A stretch of 64,000 nucleotides of DNA from Ruegeria_C sp041537905 (GTDB lineage: Bacteria > Pseudomonadota > Alphaproteobacteria > Rhodobacterales > Rhodobacteraceae): contig NZ_JBGRUO010000024.1 of assembly GCF_041537905.1 (NCBI RefSeq), forward strand, positions 21,544 to 85,543. Reading direction: 5' to 3'. Numbering within the stretch: position 1 is the first letter of the stretch; each line of letters opens with the position of its first letter. Shown here in pieces: positions 27,754-36,351 of this stretch. Below the pieces are notes generated by a model. That model was not told the origin of the DNA. It searched no databases and saw only the letters and a program-made list of their open reading frames with translations. The position numbers and the translations under genes were made by a program.

Positions 27754-30021
27754 ATGTCCAGACCGGAACGAAAGACCCAAGGGCGTCTTTTGGTGCTGTT
27801 CATAGTCGGTGCTGCCCTGTTTCTGGCGGCGCTGAATGGCGGATTTTTCTGGCCGGTCCCGATGATTTTTGCCGGCGCCGGCGCATCGGTTCTGCTGGTC
27901 GGCCTCCTGTCGCTGTGGGTCAACCGTGGCCAGAGACGGGCTGATCATAAGGCGATGGAGATTTTTGCAGGCTTTATCGAAAAAGATGCCGCGCCCAGCT
28001 TCATCACCGATGACGAGGGCGAGGTTCTGGCCCGTAACTCGGCCGCCGCAGTACGATTTTCCGGCACGCGTGAACAGACATTTGCTGCCGAATTGCGGTC
28101 GGTCTTTGCCAATCCCGATGCGGTGATCTATCGCCTGCAATGCCGCGCCCGTCTGGAAGGGAACGCCCGCGAGGATGTGGTCACTCGTCGTGGCCATGTG
28201 CGACTCGCGGTGCATGTGCTTGAGGATGCGCGGTTTTTGTGGCGGTTTGAGGATGTGCAGGAGCGGAGCTCGGGCGGCAAGGGGAGCGAGGTGCTGCCGA
28301 TGCTGACGGTCGGGCGGGGCGGCGCGGTCTTGTTCATGAACGACGCGGCGCGGGCGTTGGTCGGCCAACGGGTCAAATCACTGGACCGTCTCTTTACCGA
28401 TCTGCCTCTGGAAAATGGCAGTATCGTCTCGATCTCGACCGATGAGGGCAATCGCAACGTGGTTGTGTCCGAGCTGGGCCAGTCCAGCGTGCGCAAGGAA
28501 ATCTTCCTGACACCGATCAGCCCGGAGGCCAAGGTGTCGGGCGCAGATTTCGACACGCTGCCGGTGCCCATGCTGAAGCTGGATGCAGAGGGCTGCATTC
28601 TGGGCGTCAATGTTCTGGCGCGTGGGTTGCTGGGGCCGGGCGCGCAACCCGGCACGCAGATTTCCGAGGTCATGCAGGGGCTGGCGCGGCAGACGGCGGA
28701 GTGGTTGCGGGAAAACGCACGCGAAGATGCCGGTTCGAAATCCGAGTTCCTGCGCCTGTCCCGTAATGATCGCGAAACCTATGTTCAGGCCACGCTGTCG
28801 CGCGCGCAGGAGGACGGAAAGACCGTTTTTGCCGCGGTACTGAGTGACGCCACCGAGTTAAAGACATTGGAAGCGAAATTCGTGCAAAGCCAGAAAATGC
28901 AGGCGATCGGACAGCTTGCAGGTGGCGTGGCGCATGATTTCAACAATCTTCTGACAGCGATTTCGGGCCATTGCGATCTGCTGTTGTTGCGCCACGATCA
29001 GGGTGATCCCGATTATGGCGATCTGGTACAGATCCACCAGAATGCCAACCGTGCTGCGGCCCTGGTCAGCCAGCTTCTGGCGTTTTCCCGCAAGCAGACG
29101 CTGCGCCCCGAAACGCTCGACCTGCGCGATACATTGTCGGATCTGACCCATCTGCTGAACCGTCTGGTGGGCGAACGGGTGACGCTGACGCTCAGCCACG
29201 ATCCGGTGCTGAAACCGATCCGCGCAGACAAGCGGCAGTTGGAACAGGTGCTGATGAATCTCGTGGTCAATGCTCGCGATGCGATGCCCGAGGGCGGCGA
29301 GATCCGGGTCGATACCGAAGTGGTCACGCTGGACAAACCGGTCGAGCGCAATCGCGCGGTGCTGCCGGCGGGCGATTATGTCACCGTCAAGGTCTCGGAT
29401 GAGGGGATCGGGATCGAGCCGGGCGTGCTGCAGAAAGTGTTCGAACCGTTCTATACCACCAAGCGCACCGGCGAGGGCACGGGCTTGGGGCTGTCCACCG
29501 TTTACGGCATCATCAAGCAAACCGGCGGATATATCTTTGTCGATAGCGTGCCGGGGCAGGGGACTGAATTCATTCTCTATTTCCCGGTCAGCGAGGTAGA
29601 AGACCCGGTGCTGGATACCGCCAGCGACCCCGCTCCGGCAGCGGTTCACAAAAATGGCGACGGGGTTGTGCTGCTGGTCGAGGATGAGGCCCCGGTGCGT
29701 GCCTTTGCTTCGCGTGCGCTACGTTTGCGCGGCTATACCGTGCTTGAGGCCGAATCGGCCGAGGATGCGCTTAACATGTTGCAGGACAAGGACCTGGCGG
29801 TGGATGTCTTTGTTACGGACGTGGTCATGCCTGGCCTGGACGGACCGACCTGGGTCAGGCAAGCGCTCGAGGATCGGCCCGATGTGCGCGTGGTCTTTGT
29901 CTCGGGTTACGCGCAGGGCGCGTTCAGCGAGACCGGGCCGCAAGTGCCGAACTCTGTCTTCCTGCCCAAGCCGTTTTCGCTCAACCAATTGACCGAGACG
30001 GTGTTTCAGCAACTACACTAG
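27754..30021 (+). CDS. cckA: Hybrid sensor histidine kinase CckA
   Basis: Top of the CckA-ChpT-CtrA phosphorelay, which in Rhodobacterales controls motility, gene transfer agent production and cell-cycle functions. From the ATG at 27754, about 755 aa: two N-terminal membrane helices, two PAS-like regions, the phospho-acceptor helix with GGVAHDFNNLLT (His about residue 394), an HATPase domain with NLVVNARDAMPEGG and GTGLGLSTVYGI, and a C-terminal receiver (VLLVEDEAPV, VTDVVMPG, FLPKPFS). An in-frame TTG at 27700 would add 18 residues. The domain order and H-box match CckA. Confidence 0.94.
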   Translation: MSRPERKTQGRLLVLFIVGAALFLAALNGGFFWPVPMIFAGAGASVLLVGLLSLWVNRGQRRADHKAMEIFAGFIEKDAAPSFITDDEGEVLARNSAAAVRFSGTREQTFAAELRSVFANPDAVIYRLQCRARLEGNAREDVVTRRGHVRLAVHVLEDARFLWRFEDVQERSSGGKGSEVLPMLTVGRGGAVLFMNDAARALVGQRVKSLDRLFTDLPLENGSIVSISTDEGNRNVVVSELGQSSVRKEIFLTPISPEAKVSGADFDTLPVPMLKLDAEGCILGVNVLARGLLGPGAQPGTQISEVMQGLARQTAEWLRENAREDAGSKSEFLRLSRNDRETYVQATLSRAQEDGKTVFAAVLSDATELKTLEAKFVQSQKMQAIGQLAGGVAHDFNNLLTAISGHCDLLLLRHDQGDPDYGDLVQIHQNANRAAALVSQLLAFSRKQTLRPETLDLRDTLSDLTHLLNRLVGERVTLTLSHDPVLKPIRADKRQLEQVLMNLVVNARDAMPEGGEIRVDTEVVTLDKPVERNRAVLPAGDYVTVKVSDEGIGIEPGVLQKVFEPFYTTKRTGEGTGLGLSTVYGIIKQTGGYIFVDSVPGQGTEFILYFPVSEVEDPVLDTASDPAPAAVHKNGDGVVLLVEDEAPVRAFASRALRLRGYTVLEAESAEDALNMLQDKDLAVDVFVTDVVMPGLDGPTWVRQALEDRPDVRVVFVSGYAQGAFSETGPQVPNSVFLPKPFSLNQLTETVFQQLH

Positions 30022-30123
30022 GACAGCGCCGGGGCGCTTGAATGCCGCATTCATACCGCATCCCAACCGCGTCAACCGATCCTTAACCCTGTGTGGTCTA
30101 CTGATGACGTAGATAGAAATTTC

Positions 30124-30167
30124 TTGAAATGTTCTCTTTTTGATCTCATAAGGAACAAGAGGCGAAC
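30124..30167 (+). promoter_or_regulatory. recA promoter with SOS (LexA) box
   Basis: A -35 TTGAAA (30124-30129) and -10 CATAAG (30147-30152) are 17 bp apart. The sequence GAAC-AAGAGGC-GAAC (30153-30167) follows immediately; on the other strand it reads GTTC-N7-GTTC, the alphaproteobacterial LexA site. LexA bound there would block the start of transcription. Confidence 0.8.
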
Positions 30168-30222
30168 AAAGCAGCGATTGCCGCTCGCAAGCGGGTGTGA
30201 CACAAGGAAAGAGAACAGGGTA

Positions 30223-31287
30223 ATGGCGGATCTTCTGACGATGAGCAGCAAGCAGAACGCGGACAAGCAAAAGGCGCTGGATAGCGCATTGGCACAGATT
30301 GAGCGGCAATTTGGCAAGGGCTCGATCATGAAACTGGGCGGCGACAATGCCATGCCCGAAATCGCGGCAAGCTCGACCGGCTCGCTGGGGCTGGACATCG
30401 CGCTGGGGATCGGCGGGCTGCCGATGGGCCGGATCGTGGAGATTTATGGCCCGGAAAGCTCGGGGAAGACGACGCTGACGCTGCATTGCATTGCCGAACA
30501 GCAAAAACGCGGCGGTGTCTGCGCCTTTGTCGATGCCGAACACGCGCTCGACCCGCAATATGCCCGCAAGCTGGGTGTTGATCTGGACGAGTTGCTGATC
30601 AGCCAGCCCGATACCGGCGAACAGGCGCTTGAGATCACCGATACGCTGGTGCGCTCGGGCGCGGTGAACATGGTCGTGGTCGATTCGGTTGCAGCGCTGA
30701 CGCCGAAATCGGAACTGGAAGGCGATATGGGCGACAGCAGCGTCGGCGTTCAGGCCCGCCTGATGAGCCAGGCGATGCGCAAGCTGACCGGCTCGATCAA
30801 CCGCTCCAACTGCATGGTGGTCTTCATCAACCAGATTCGCATGAAGATCGGTGTGATGTTCGGCAGCCCCGAAACCACCACGGGCGGCAATGCGTTGAAA
30901 TTTTATTCCTCCGTCCGTCTGGACATTCGCCGGATCGGCGCGATCAAGGATCGCGACGAGGTGGTCGGCAACCAGACCCGTGTGAAAGTGGTCAAGAACA
31001 AGGTGGCCCCGCCCTTCAAGCAGGTCGAGTTCGACATCATGTATGGCGAGGGCATCTCGAAAATGGGTGAGCTCTTGGATCTGGGCGTCAAGGCTGGGGT
31101 GGTCGACAAGTCGGGCTCGTGGTTCAGCTACGGTGACGAGCGGATCGGGCAGGGGCGCGAGAATGCCAAACAGTTCCTGCGCAGCAATGAGCGCATCGCG
31201 CTGGAGATCGAGGACAAGATCCGCGCCGCTCACGGACTGGATTTCGACATGCCGCCTGAATCGGACGAGGATATTCTGGAAGCCTGA
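30223..31287 (+). CDS. recA: Recombinase RecA
   Basis: Strand exchange in homologous recombination and co-protease for LexA. 354 aa. Walker A GPESSGKTTLTL, the VVDSVAAL Walker B, loop L1/L2 sequences and QIRMKIGVMFGSPETTTGGN are all present. The start at 30223 (ATG, after ACAGGG) gives the family N-terminus; the longer open frame would cover the promoter. The SOS box lies 56 bp upstream, and a terminator hairpin follows 36 bp after the stop. Confidence 0.98.
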   Translation: MADLLTMSSKQNADKQKALDSALAQIERQFGKGSIMKLGGDNAMPEIAASSTGSLGLDIALGIGGLPMGRIVEIYGPESSGKTTLTLHCIAEQQKRGGVCAFVDAEHALDPQYARKLGVDLDELLISQPDTGEQALEITDTLVRSGAVNMVVVDSVAALTPKSELEGDMGDSSVGVQARLMSQAMRKLTGSINRSNCMVVFINQIRMKIGVMFGSPETTTGGNALKFYSSVRLDIRRIGAIKDRDEVVGNQTRVKVVKNKVAPPFKQVEFDIMYGEGISKMGELLDLGVKAGVVDKSGSWFSYGDERIGQGRENAKQFLRSNERIALEIEDKIRAAHGLDFDMPPESDEDILEA

Positions 31288-31322
31288 CGCGCCTATTCGG
31301 GCCCGATGACAGAACCACAGGG

Positions 31323-31350
31323 GGCGGCCATCAGGCCGCCTCGTTTCGTT
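31323..31350 (+). terminator. recA terminator
   Basis: GGCGGCC, ATCA loop, GGCCGCC, followed by TCGTTTCGTTT, placed between recA and alaS. Confidence 0.75.
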
Positions 31351-31432
31351 TCAGGCCGCAGCACCTGTGGACTATCGCCCGAGGCAGGGCTAAACCGATC
31401 CGAACCCTTCCGATTGCGCCCGAGAGAGCCCG

Positions 31433-34108
31433 ATGCCCACGCTGAACGATATCCGATCCACCTTTCTGAATTATTTCGCCAAAAACGGGCATGAGGTCGT
31501 GGATTCCAGCCCGCTCGTGCCGCGCAATGACCCGACGCTGATGTTTGTCAATTCCGGTATGGTGCAGTTTAAGAACCTGTTCACCGGGCTGGAACATCGC
31601 GACTATCAGCGCGCGACCACGGCGCAGAAATGCGTCCGCGCCGGTGGCAAGCATAATGATCTGGACAATGTGGGCTATACCGCCCGCCACCATACGTTTT
31701 TCGAGATGCTGGGCAATTTCAGCTTTGGCGATTACTTCAAGACCGAGGCGATCCCCTTTGCCTGGAACCTGATCACCAAAGAGTTCGATATCGATCCCAA
31801 TCGGTTGCTGACCACGGTCTACCATACCGATGACGAGGCGTTCGAAATCTGGAAAAAGGTCGGCGTCCCCGAGGACCGGATCATCCGCATCGATACCAGC
31901 GACAATTTCTGGCAGATGGGTCCGACCGGGCCGTGCGGGCCGTGTACCGAGATCTTCTATGATCACGGTGATCACATCTGGGGCGGCCCTCCGGGCAGCG
32001 CCGAGGAAGACGGCGACCGTTTCATCGAAATCTGGAACATTGTCTTCATGCAGAACGAGCAGTTCGAGGACGGCTCGATGAAGGCGCTCGACATGCAGTC
32101 GATCGATACCGGCATGGGGCTGGAACGGATCGGCGCGCTGCTGCAGGGCAGCCATGACAACTATGACACCGACCTCTTCAAATCGCTGATTGAGGCCTCG
32201 GCCCAGGCCACTCATGTCGATCCCTATGGCGACGAAAACGTGCATCACCGGGTGATCGCGGATCACCTGCGCTCGACCTCTTTCCTGATTGCAGACGGGG
32301 TCATGCCCAGCAATGACGGGCGCGGCTATGTGCTGCGCCGCATTATGCGCCGCGCCATGCGCCATGCACATCTGCTGGGCGCCAAGGACCCGGTCATGCA
32401 CCAGTTGGTGCCGACGCTGGTGCAGAAGATGGGCGCGGCATATCCTGAATTGAGCCGAGCACAGATGATGATCGAGGAAACGCTGCTGACCGAGGAAACC
32501 CGGTTCAAGCAGACGCTGGATCGCGGGCTAAAACTGCTGGATGACGAGCTGGAACAACTGGACGGTGACGCGCCATTCCCGGGCGAGGCGGCGTTCAAGC
32601 TGTATGACACGTACGGTTTCCCGTTGGACCTCACGCAGGACGCGCTGCGCGGCAAGGGCCGGGTGGTCGACACGGATGGGTTCGATGCGGCGATGGCCGA
32701 GCAGAAGGCCAAGGCCCGCGCCGCTTGGGCGGGCTCGGGCGAGGCTGCCGATAACGCGGTCTGGTTTGACGTATTGGACGAAAGCGAAGCCACCGATTTC
32801 CTGGGCTATGACACCGAAAAGGCCGAGGGGCAGATCGTGGCGCTGATCACTGATGGCAAGCGGGTCGAGGCGTTGCCTGAGGGCACGGAAGGCTGGATCG
32901 TTGTGAACCAGACGCCGTTTTATGGCGAGGCCGGGGGCCAGATCGGCGACACCGGCGTGATCCGCCGTCTGGAAGATCTGGACGACGTGGCGCCGGTCGA
33001 GGACACCCGCAAATTCGCCGAAGGCAAGGTCTATGCCCATAAGGTGCGAGTCGAAAAAGGGGCCATGCGCAACGGCGACGCGGTGGAGCTGGAGGTCGAT
33101 CACACCCGCCGCTCCGCGATCCGGGCCAATCATTCGGCCACGCATCTGCTGCATGAGGCGCTGCGCGAGACGCTGGGCGATCACGTGGCACAGCGCGGCT
33201 CGCTGAATGCGGCTGACCGGCTGCGCTTTGACTTCAGCCATGCCAAGGCATTGACCGGCGCTGAACTGACCAAGGTGGCTTCGGATGTGAACGCCTATAT
33301 CCGGCAGAATTCTGCAGTCGAAACCCGGATCATGACGCCGGATGATGCCCGCGAGATCGGGGCGCAGGCGCTGTTCGGTGAGAAATACGGCGACGAGGTG
33401 CGCGTTGTCTCGATGGGTCGGGCCGAGACCGGCAAGGGCCATGACGGCATGACCTATTCGATCGAACTCTGCGGCGGCACCCATGTGAAGCAGACCGGTG
33501 ATATCGGCACCTTTGTGTTGCTGGGCGACAGTGCCTCGTCGGCCGGGGTGCGCCGGATAGAGGCGCTGACCGGCGACGCCGCCTTCCAGCACCTGTCGCA
33601 GGAGGCTGGGCATCTGGCCGATATCTCGGGACTGCTCAAGGCGCAATCGGGCGAGACGGTGGATCGCGTGAAGGCGCTGATGGACGAGCGCAAGGCGTTG
33701 CAGAACGAGGTAGCGCAGCTGCGCCGCGATCTGGCCATGGCGGGCGGTGCCGGGCAGGGTGGCAATGGCGCGGACGCACGCGAGGTGAACGGCGTGAGCT
33801 TCCTCGCGCAGACGCTCAGCGGCGTGTCGGGCAAGGACCTGCCCTCGCTGATCGACGAACACAAGGCGCGCATCGGGTCGGGTGCGGTGCTGCTGATCGC
33901 TGATGCCGGTGGCAAGGTTGCCGTGGCGGCGGGCGTAACCGAGGATTTGACGAGCCAGGTCTCGGCGGTGGATCTGGTGCGCGCGGCGGTGGCCGAACTG
34001 GGCGGCAAGGGCGGTGGAGGCCGCCCCGACATGGCGCAGGGCGGCGGTAAGGACGCGGCAAATGCCGATGCGGCAATCAAGGCCGCCGAGGCCGTATTGG
34101 GAGGTTGA
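31433..34108 (+). CDS. alaS: Alanyl-tRNA synthetase
   Basis: Charges tRNA-Ala. 891 aa, close to the usual 875. The class II aminoacylation core is near the N-terminus (YTARHHTFFEMLGNFSFGDYF). The editing domain has the zinc ligands in NHSATHLLHEALR (HxxxH) and CGGTHVKQTGDIG (CxxxH). The C-terminal C-Ala region ends in the Gly-rich GGKGGGGRPDMAQGGG. The ATG at 31433 follows GAGAGA. Confidence 0.98.
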   Translation: MPTLNDIRSTFLNYFAKNGHEVVDSSPLVPRNDPTLMFVNSGMVQFKNLFTGLEHRDYQRATTAQKCVRAGGKHNDLDNVGYTARHHTFFEMLGNFSFGDYFKTEAIPFAWNLITKEFDIDPNRLLTTVYHTDDEAFEIWKKVGVPEDRIIRIDTSDNFWQMGPTGPCGPCTEIFYDHGDHIWGGPPGSAEEDGDRFIEIWNIVFMQNEQFEDGSMKALDMQSIDTGMGLERIGALLQGSHDNYDTDLFKSLIEASAQATHVDPYGDENVHHRVIADHLRSTSFLIADGVMPSNDGRGYVLRRIMRRAMRHAHLLGAKDPVMHQLVPTLVQKMGAAYPELSRAQMMIEETLLTEETRFKQTLDRGLKLLDDELEQLDGDAPFPGEAAFKLYDTYGFPLDLTQDALRGKGRVVDTDGFDAAMAEQKAKARAAWAGSGEAADNAVWFDVLDESEATDFLGYDTEKAEGQIVALITDGKRVEALPEGTEGWIVVNQTPFYGEAGGQIGDTGVIRRLEDLDDVAPVEDTRKFAEGKVYAHKVRVEKGAMRNGDAVELEVDHTRRSAIRANHSATHLLHEALRETLGDHVAQRGSLNAADRLRFDFSHAKALTGAELTKVASDVNAYIRQNSAVETRIMTPDDAREIGAQALFGEKYGDEVRVVSMGRAETGKGHDGMTYSIELCGGTHVKQTGDIGTFVLLGDSASSAGVRRIEALTGDAAFQHLSQEAGHLADISGLLKAQSGETVDRVKALMDERKALQNEVAQLRRDLAMAGGAGQGGNGADAREVNGVSFLAQTLSGVSGKDLPSLIDEHKARIGSGAVLLIADAGGKVAVAAGVTEDLTSQVSAVDLVRAAVAELGGKGGGGRPDMAQGGGKDAANADAAIKAAEAVLGG

Positions 34109-34113
34109 GGAAA

Positions 34114-34401
34114 ATGGCTGCACTCTGGATTGCACATGTAACGGTGACCGACGCCGAGGCTTACGGCAAATATGCCGAACTCGCAGGCCCCGCGCTGGCC
34201 AAGCACGGTGGCGAGTTCATCGCCCGCGCGGGCCGCTATGTTCAGCTTGAAGGCAAGGAACGCCCGCGCAACGTGGTGGCGCGTTTCCCCTCGGTCGAGG
34301 CGGCGGTGAACTGCTATAACTCGCCCGAATATCAGGCGGCGCTGGACCATGCGCGCGGTGCCTCCGAGCGTGAGCTGATTGTGGTCGAAACCACCGACTG
34401 A
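34114..34401 (+). CDS. DUF1330 family protein
   Basis: 95 aa of the small ferredoxin-like-fold DUF1330 family. Typical motifs are WIAHVTVTDAEAYGKYAELA and ARFPSVEAAVNCYNSPEYQAAL. The biochemical role of the family is not established. It starts 5 bp after the alaS stop, with GGGAGG inside the end of alaS as ribosome site, so it is probably co-expressed with alaS. Confidence 0.88.
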   Translation: MAALWIAHVTVTDAEAYGKYAELAGPALAKHGGEFIARAGRYVQLEGKERPRNVVARFPSVEAAVNCYNSPEYQAALDHARGASERELIVVETTD

Positions 34402-34591
34402 GCCAAAGCGACCTTAATCATCGGACGCGATGTCGCCCGATAGTCTTCATGTCCTGTATTAATGTCCGGGCCGGTGATCGTCATCTGCTCGCCCTAAGAT
34501 TGTACGTAAATCCGCCGATCCTCCTTTGAAATGAAATCCCTGCTTGAGCAGTTGGTTTCAGTCCGTTTAATCGGAGAAGAGAGGAGCAGGG

Positions 34592-35194
34592 ATGATCTAT
34601 CGAGCGAGGGGCAGCACCGGGACACTGCGCAAGAGCGCTCTGCTGGCTGTGTCGGCATTTTGCATGCAGATGATTGCAGGCGGCGCGCAGGCGGGTGATG
34701 CCCGGTTCATGGAGGTCTCAGCCAGGTTTCCGGCGCCGAGCGGCGCCAATGATCTGTGCCGGAGCTATGCCTGGGCCTGCGCGGGGTCGCGGGGCCAGCG
34801 GCTGGATTCGGCGCTTGAATTTGACCTGGTGCGGCAGGTGAACCGGCAGGTCAACGCGGTCACGCGCGATGTGACCGACAGGCAGCAATACAATATGGAA
34901 GAGAAGTGGGCGCTGCCGACCCGGATGGGCGGTGATTGCGAGGATTTCGCCCTGCTCAAGAAGCGAGACCTGATCCGACTGGGCGTGGACCCGCGCAGGC
35001 TGCTGCTGGCGACCGTGCTGGACCGGCGACGCAATGCCCATGCCGTGTTGATCTACCGATCCTCTCAGGGCGATCTGGTGCTGGACAACCTGAGCAACCA
35101 GATCAGGCCGTGGAAGGCGACGGGCTATATCTTTTTGCGTATGCAGGATCCCCGCCGACCCCGCAGCTGGGTTGGTGTACAGAACAAGACCTGA
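34592..35194 (+). CDS. Transglutaminase-like cysteine protease (BTLCP family)
   Basis: 200 aa. A signal peptide ends near AQAG (residue 36). The papain-like catalytic triad is visible: Cys in GGDCEDFALLKKRDL, His in NAHAVLIYRS and Asp in LVLDNLSN. The family (DUF920, LapG-related) cuts periplasmic or surface proteins; in LapG systems the target is an adhesin, but no adhesin or LapD gene is near. It has its own ribosome site (GAGAGGAG) and is followed at once by a terminator. Confidence 0.9.
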   Translation: MIYRARGSTGTLRKSALLAVSAFCMQMIAGGAQAGDARFMEVSARFPAPSGANDLCRSYAWACAGSRGQRLDSALEFDLVRQVNRQVNAVTRDVTDRQQYNMEEKWALPTRMGGDCEDFALLKKRDLIRLGVDPRRLLLATVLDRRRNAHAVLIYRSSQGDLVLDNLSNQIRPWKATGYIFLRMQDPRRPRSWVGVQNKT

Positions 35195-35195
35195 G

Positions 35196-35222
35196 AAGGC
35201 GCGCCAACTGGCGCGCCTTTTG
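35196..35222 (+). terminator. Terminator of the BTLCP protease gene
   Basis: A perfect 10-bp stem (AAGGCGCGCC, AACT loop, GGCGCGCCTT) ending in TTTT, 2 bp after the stop codon. Confidence 0.88.
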
Positions 35223-35254
35223 AATTGTGATCTGCTGTCCGGGAAGCGGATGCG

Positions 35255-36148
35255 TTAGCGGTTCTTGCCGCCTTTCCCGCCGCCGCCTTTGCCGCCGCCG
35301 CCTTTGCCGTCACCGCCTTTGCCGCCACCGTTGCCGTGACCTCCGCCGCCGTTACCAGATCCGCCACCTTGGCCGTTATTGTTGCCGCCATTGCCGGAAC
35401 CGGGGCCGTCTCCATTGTTGTTGCCGCCGCCGTTTCCGGGATTGCCGTTGTTTCCATTACCGTTTCCGGGGCCACCGCTGTTGCCGCCACCGCTGTTGCC
35501 GCCACCGCTGTTGCCGCCACCGTCGTTGCCGCCACCGCTGTTGCCGCCACCGTCGTTGCCGCCGCCGCTGTTGCCACCGCCGCTGTTGCCACCGCCGTCG
35601 TTGCCGCCACCGTCGTTGCCGCCACCGCTGTTGCCGCCACCGTCGTTGCCGCCGCCGTCGTTGCCGCCGCCGCTGTTGCCGCCACCGCTGTTTCCGCCAC
35701 CATCGTTGCCGCCGCCGCTGTTGCCACCGCCGCTGTTGCCACCGCCGCCGTTACCGCCACCGTTGTTGCCGCCGCCATTGTCAGCAAGCTGGTCGCCACC
35801 TGCGTTGCCAAAATTGCCCGAGTTTCGGTCGTTGCTGCCGTCCCGGTCTTCCCCGCGACTAAAGAGTCCGGACCGGACAGAGGCCGTCGGATAGTCGGTC
35901 AGGACCGCCGCAAAGGCGGGGCAGGATTGTGTGGTGCGTGCAAGGATATCTTCAAAATCCGAACGGCGCTGCAGATAGCGCAGCATCCTGTCCTGCACCA
36001 CACCGCAAGAGCACAAGGTCTCGGTCGAGACCGATTGGCGGGCCGTATTGACCGTGCAGCGTTCCGTTGCCGCAAAAGCCGCACCGCCGACAAAGGTCAG
36101 CGCTGTGCAGGTCATTGCCAGCGAGAGCATACGTGTTTTCACGCTCAT
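35255..36148 (-). CDS. Secreted Gly/Asn-rich repeat protein
   Basis: 297 aa. A signal peptide cleaves near residue 27 (GAAFA). A short folded part follows with four cysteines (C31, C46, C48, C76), including CSCGVVQDRMLRYLQRRSD. From residue 125 to 226 the chain is about 20 tandem pentapeptides GGGNS or GGGND. A lower-complexity Gly/Asn part follows, and the end is basic (GGGGKGGKNR). It is probably a surface or extracellular protein, possibly metal- or polymer-binding. No family is recognised beyond the Cys-containing head. Confidence 0.75.
   Translation of the reverse strand: MSVKTRMLSLAMTCTALTFVGGAAFAATERCTVNTARQSVSTETLCSCGVVQDRMLRYLQRRSDFEDILARTTQSCPAFAAVLTDYPTASVRSGLFSRGEDRDGSNDRNSGNFGNAGGDQLADNGGGNNGGGNGGGGNSGGGNSGGGNDGGGNSGGGNSGGGNDGGGNDGGGNSGGGNDGGGNDGGGNSGGGNSGGGNDGGGNSGGGNDGGGNSGGGNSGGGNSGGPGNGNGNNGNPGNGGGNNNGDGPGSGNGGNNNGQGGGSGNGGGGHGNGGGKGGDGKGGGGKGGGGKGGKNR
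35471..35776 (-). repeat. 15-bp coding minisatellite, about 20 units
   Basis: Tandem 15-bp units encode GGGN(S/D). The two variants alternate irregularly, which suggests that copy number changes by slippage or recombination. All indels of whole units keep the frame. Confidence 0.9.
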
Positions 36149-36292
36149 GTTTCATCTCCAAAATCATGTCCTGAGGATGCGGCTCATCTCTGAGCCACAC
36201 TCATTGCTGACCTGATCCTGCGACGCTGGAATTAAGCGCGGACATGCGGGAGATTGATTTTCGTTAACCTTCCAAATCTTTCTTTTCCGGTC

Positions 36293-36327
36293 ACAAAAAA
36301 AGCCGCAGAGCGGTTGGCTCTGCGGCT
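36293..36327 (-). terminator. Terminator of typA
   Basis: An 11-bp perfect stem (AGCCGCAGAGC / GCTCTGCGGCT, 5-nt loop) followed on the minus strand by seven T residues, 24 bp after the typA stop. Confidence 0.93.
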
Positions 36328-36351
36328 GATTGTCTGCAAAAACCGGGGGCG

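Noticed and set aside
32528..34135. 535-codon open frame on the minus strand
   Set aside because: Antisense to alaS; no ribosome site and no family features.
35471..35776. Possible CRISPR array
   Set aside because: The repeat has a 15-bp period with no spacers and is coding; no cas genes are present.
35125..35894. Ala/Thr/Val-, Cys/Arg/His- or Pro/Leu-repeat proteins in the other frames of the 35.5-kb repeat
   Set aside because: They arise from translating a 15-bp repeat in the wrong frame; only the minus-strand GGGN frame has a signal peptide and a non-repetitive head.
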